From contig JANQQV010000006.1 in the NCBI GenBank assembly GCA_028284865.1, forward strand, positions 1 to 64,000: a stretch of 64,000 nucleotides of DNA, written 5' to 3'. Source of the stretch: Rhodothermales bacterium. GTDB taxonomy: Bacteria; Bacteroidota; Rhodothermia; Rhodothermales; UBA10348. The notes under the pieces are model-generated. The model did not search any database and had not been told where the DNA came from. It saw only the letters and a list, made by a program, of their open reading frames with translations. A program made the translations under genes and the position numbers. Numbering within the stretch: the stretch's first letter is position 1; each line of letters begins with the position of its first letter. This document shows positions 63,324 to 64,000 of this stretch, piece after piece.

Positions 63324-64000
63324 TCAGATGTTCGAGACGAGCTGTTTGAACTGGTCTCCCCGGTCCTCGAAAGAGGCAAACATGTCGAATGAGGCGCAGG
63401 CGGGTGAGAGTAGAACCACATCGCCTTGCTGAGCCAGGAGGTGGGCCAGGTGAACCGCGTCGGCCAGCGACTCGGCCCTGACGGCATCCTCGACATGAGG
63501 ACCCAATTGAGTATGAATCGTCTCGGCCGCTTCCCCGATCGTGATCAGGGCGCGAACCCGCTCTTTGACCAGTGGCGTCAGCTTGTGGTAGTCATTGCCC
63601 TTGTCCCGGCCACCGGCGATCAGGATTACCGGTTCGCGGAAGCTCTCGAGCGCGTACCAGACCGCATTCACGTTGGTCGCTTTGGAGTCGTTCACGTAAC
63701 GGACTCCGTCCACCTCCCGAACCGATTCGAGCCGGTGCGGAACGCCCTCGAAGGTGCGAAGGCTTTCTCTCATGACGTCGCTTCTCACCTCTACGACACG
63801 TGCTGCTACCGCTGCCGCCAGCGAGTTGTACACGTTGTGCCGGCCTCGCAAGGCCAGGTCGTTTGGTTGCATCAGCGTTTCCTCCATGTTGTCGATGCGC
63901 AGGGTCAGATATCCGTCTTTCAGATATCCTGCTGCATCGGAGTGTTCAGGGGTTGTGGCCACGTCGGTGGTCGTGATCCCGAAAGCGCGGGGGCCCTCGC
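63324..64000 (-). CDS. murD: UDP-N-acetylmuramoylalanine--D-glutamate ligase, C-terminal part (cut by window edge)
   Basis: The last ~225 residues of a Mur ligase; the frame stays open to the edge of the window, so the N-terminal Rossmann and most of the ATP domain are outside. Visible features are GRHNVYNSLAAAVAARV, GVPHRLESVREVDGVRYVNDSKATN (shown in parts), the GGRDKGNDY loop and the C-terminal LSPACASFDMFASFEDRGDQF, which together are typical of MurD. It adds D-glutamate to UDP-MurNAc-L-Ala. It is upstream of ftsW in the standard order murD-ftsW-murG-murC. An internal GTG at 63962 is not the start. Confidence 0.95.
   Translation of the reverse strand, partial: EGPRAFGITTTDVATTPEHSDAAGYLKDGYLTLRIDNMEETLMQPNDLALRGRHNVYNSLAAAVAARVVEVRSDVMRESLRTFEGVPHRLESVREVDGVRYVNDSKATNVNAVWYALESFREPVILIAGGRDKGNDYHKLTPLVKERVRALITIGEAAETIHTQLGPHVEDAVRAESLADAVHLAHLLAQQGDVVLLSPACASFDMFASFEDRGDQFKQLVSNI

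Overview
The window looks like chromosome of a GC-rich member of the Rhodothermales/Rhodothermota (Bacteroidota-related). Supporting signs are several secreted proteins ending in the 'YPNP' Por-type (T9SS) sorting domain, TonB-dependent receptors with a carboxypeptidase-like N-terminal domain paired with lipoproteins, TAnnTTTG-type promoter motifs, FtsZ ending in a PAFLRK-type peptide, and a complete lack of insertion sequences, rRNA, tRNA or CRISPR in the window. It reads as an environmental heterotroph that feeds on protein.

Region 1 (1-9762): a TRIC-type channel gene is divergent from a catabolic operon. The operon holds a dihydrodipicolinate synthase-family lyase, a GntR/FCD regulator, a hydroxyproline epimerase with both catalytic cysteines, a FAD D-amino-acid dehydrogenase and a 1017-residue protein fusing an aminoglycoside phosphotransferase-like kinase, an M23 peptidase-like domain and a class III PLP enzyme. 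The kinase plus PLP lyase pair matches the architecture of hydroxylysine kinase and phosphohydroxylysine phospho-lyase. With the hydroxyproline genes this suggests a locus for the two collagen-specific amino acids. An AT-rich inverted repeat upstream is a likely operator. A sodium:solute symporter follows.

Region 2 (9815-23896): a secreted glucose/sorbosone-dehydrogenase-like protein; a giant Calx-beta surface protein whose apparent 'choice-of-anchor U' domain is split by an NHL propeller; and two FtsX/MacB-type permeases flanking a PadR regulator, whose promoter overlaps a palindrome.

Region 3 (23901-35378): a Rieske-GltS FMN fusion, a small membrane protein, a sugar isomerase/oxidoreductase pair, a PhoB/PhoR-like two-component system, a queuosine-precursor transporter, two FG-GAP repeat proteins and branched-chain aminotransferase.

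Region 4 (35630-50580): two tandem copies of a TonB receptor plus lipoprotein unit, a small membrane protein, an SSAT-like acetyltransferase, a secreted M1 aminopeptidase, an amidohydrolase, and a cobalamin-riboswitch operon (BtuB-like receptor, beta-propeller lipoprotein reminiscent of BtuG, BFD-like [2Fe-2S] protein).

Region 5 (50731-55884): TolC-family protein, MlaC-like protein, a glycosyltransferase-like protein and a barrel-plus-membrane protein. Region 6 (55912-64000): the end of the division/cell-wall cluster, all on the minus strand: murD (cut by the window edge), ftsW, murG, murC, ftsQ, ftsA, ftsZ, closed by a strong intrinsic terminator.
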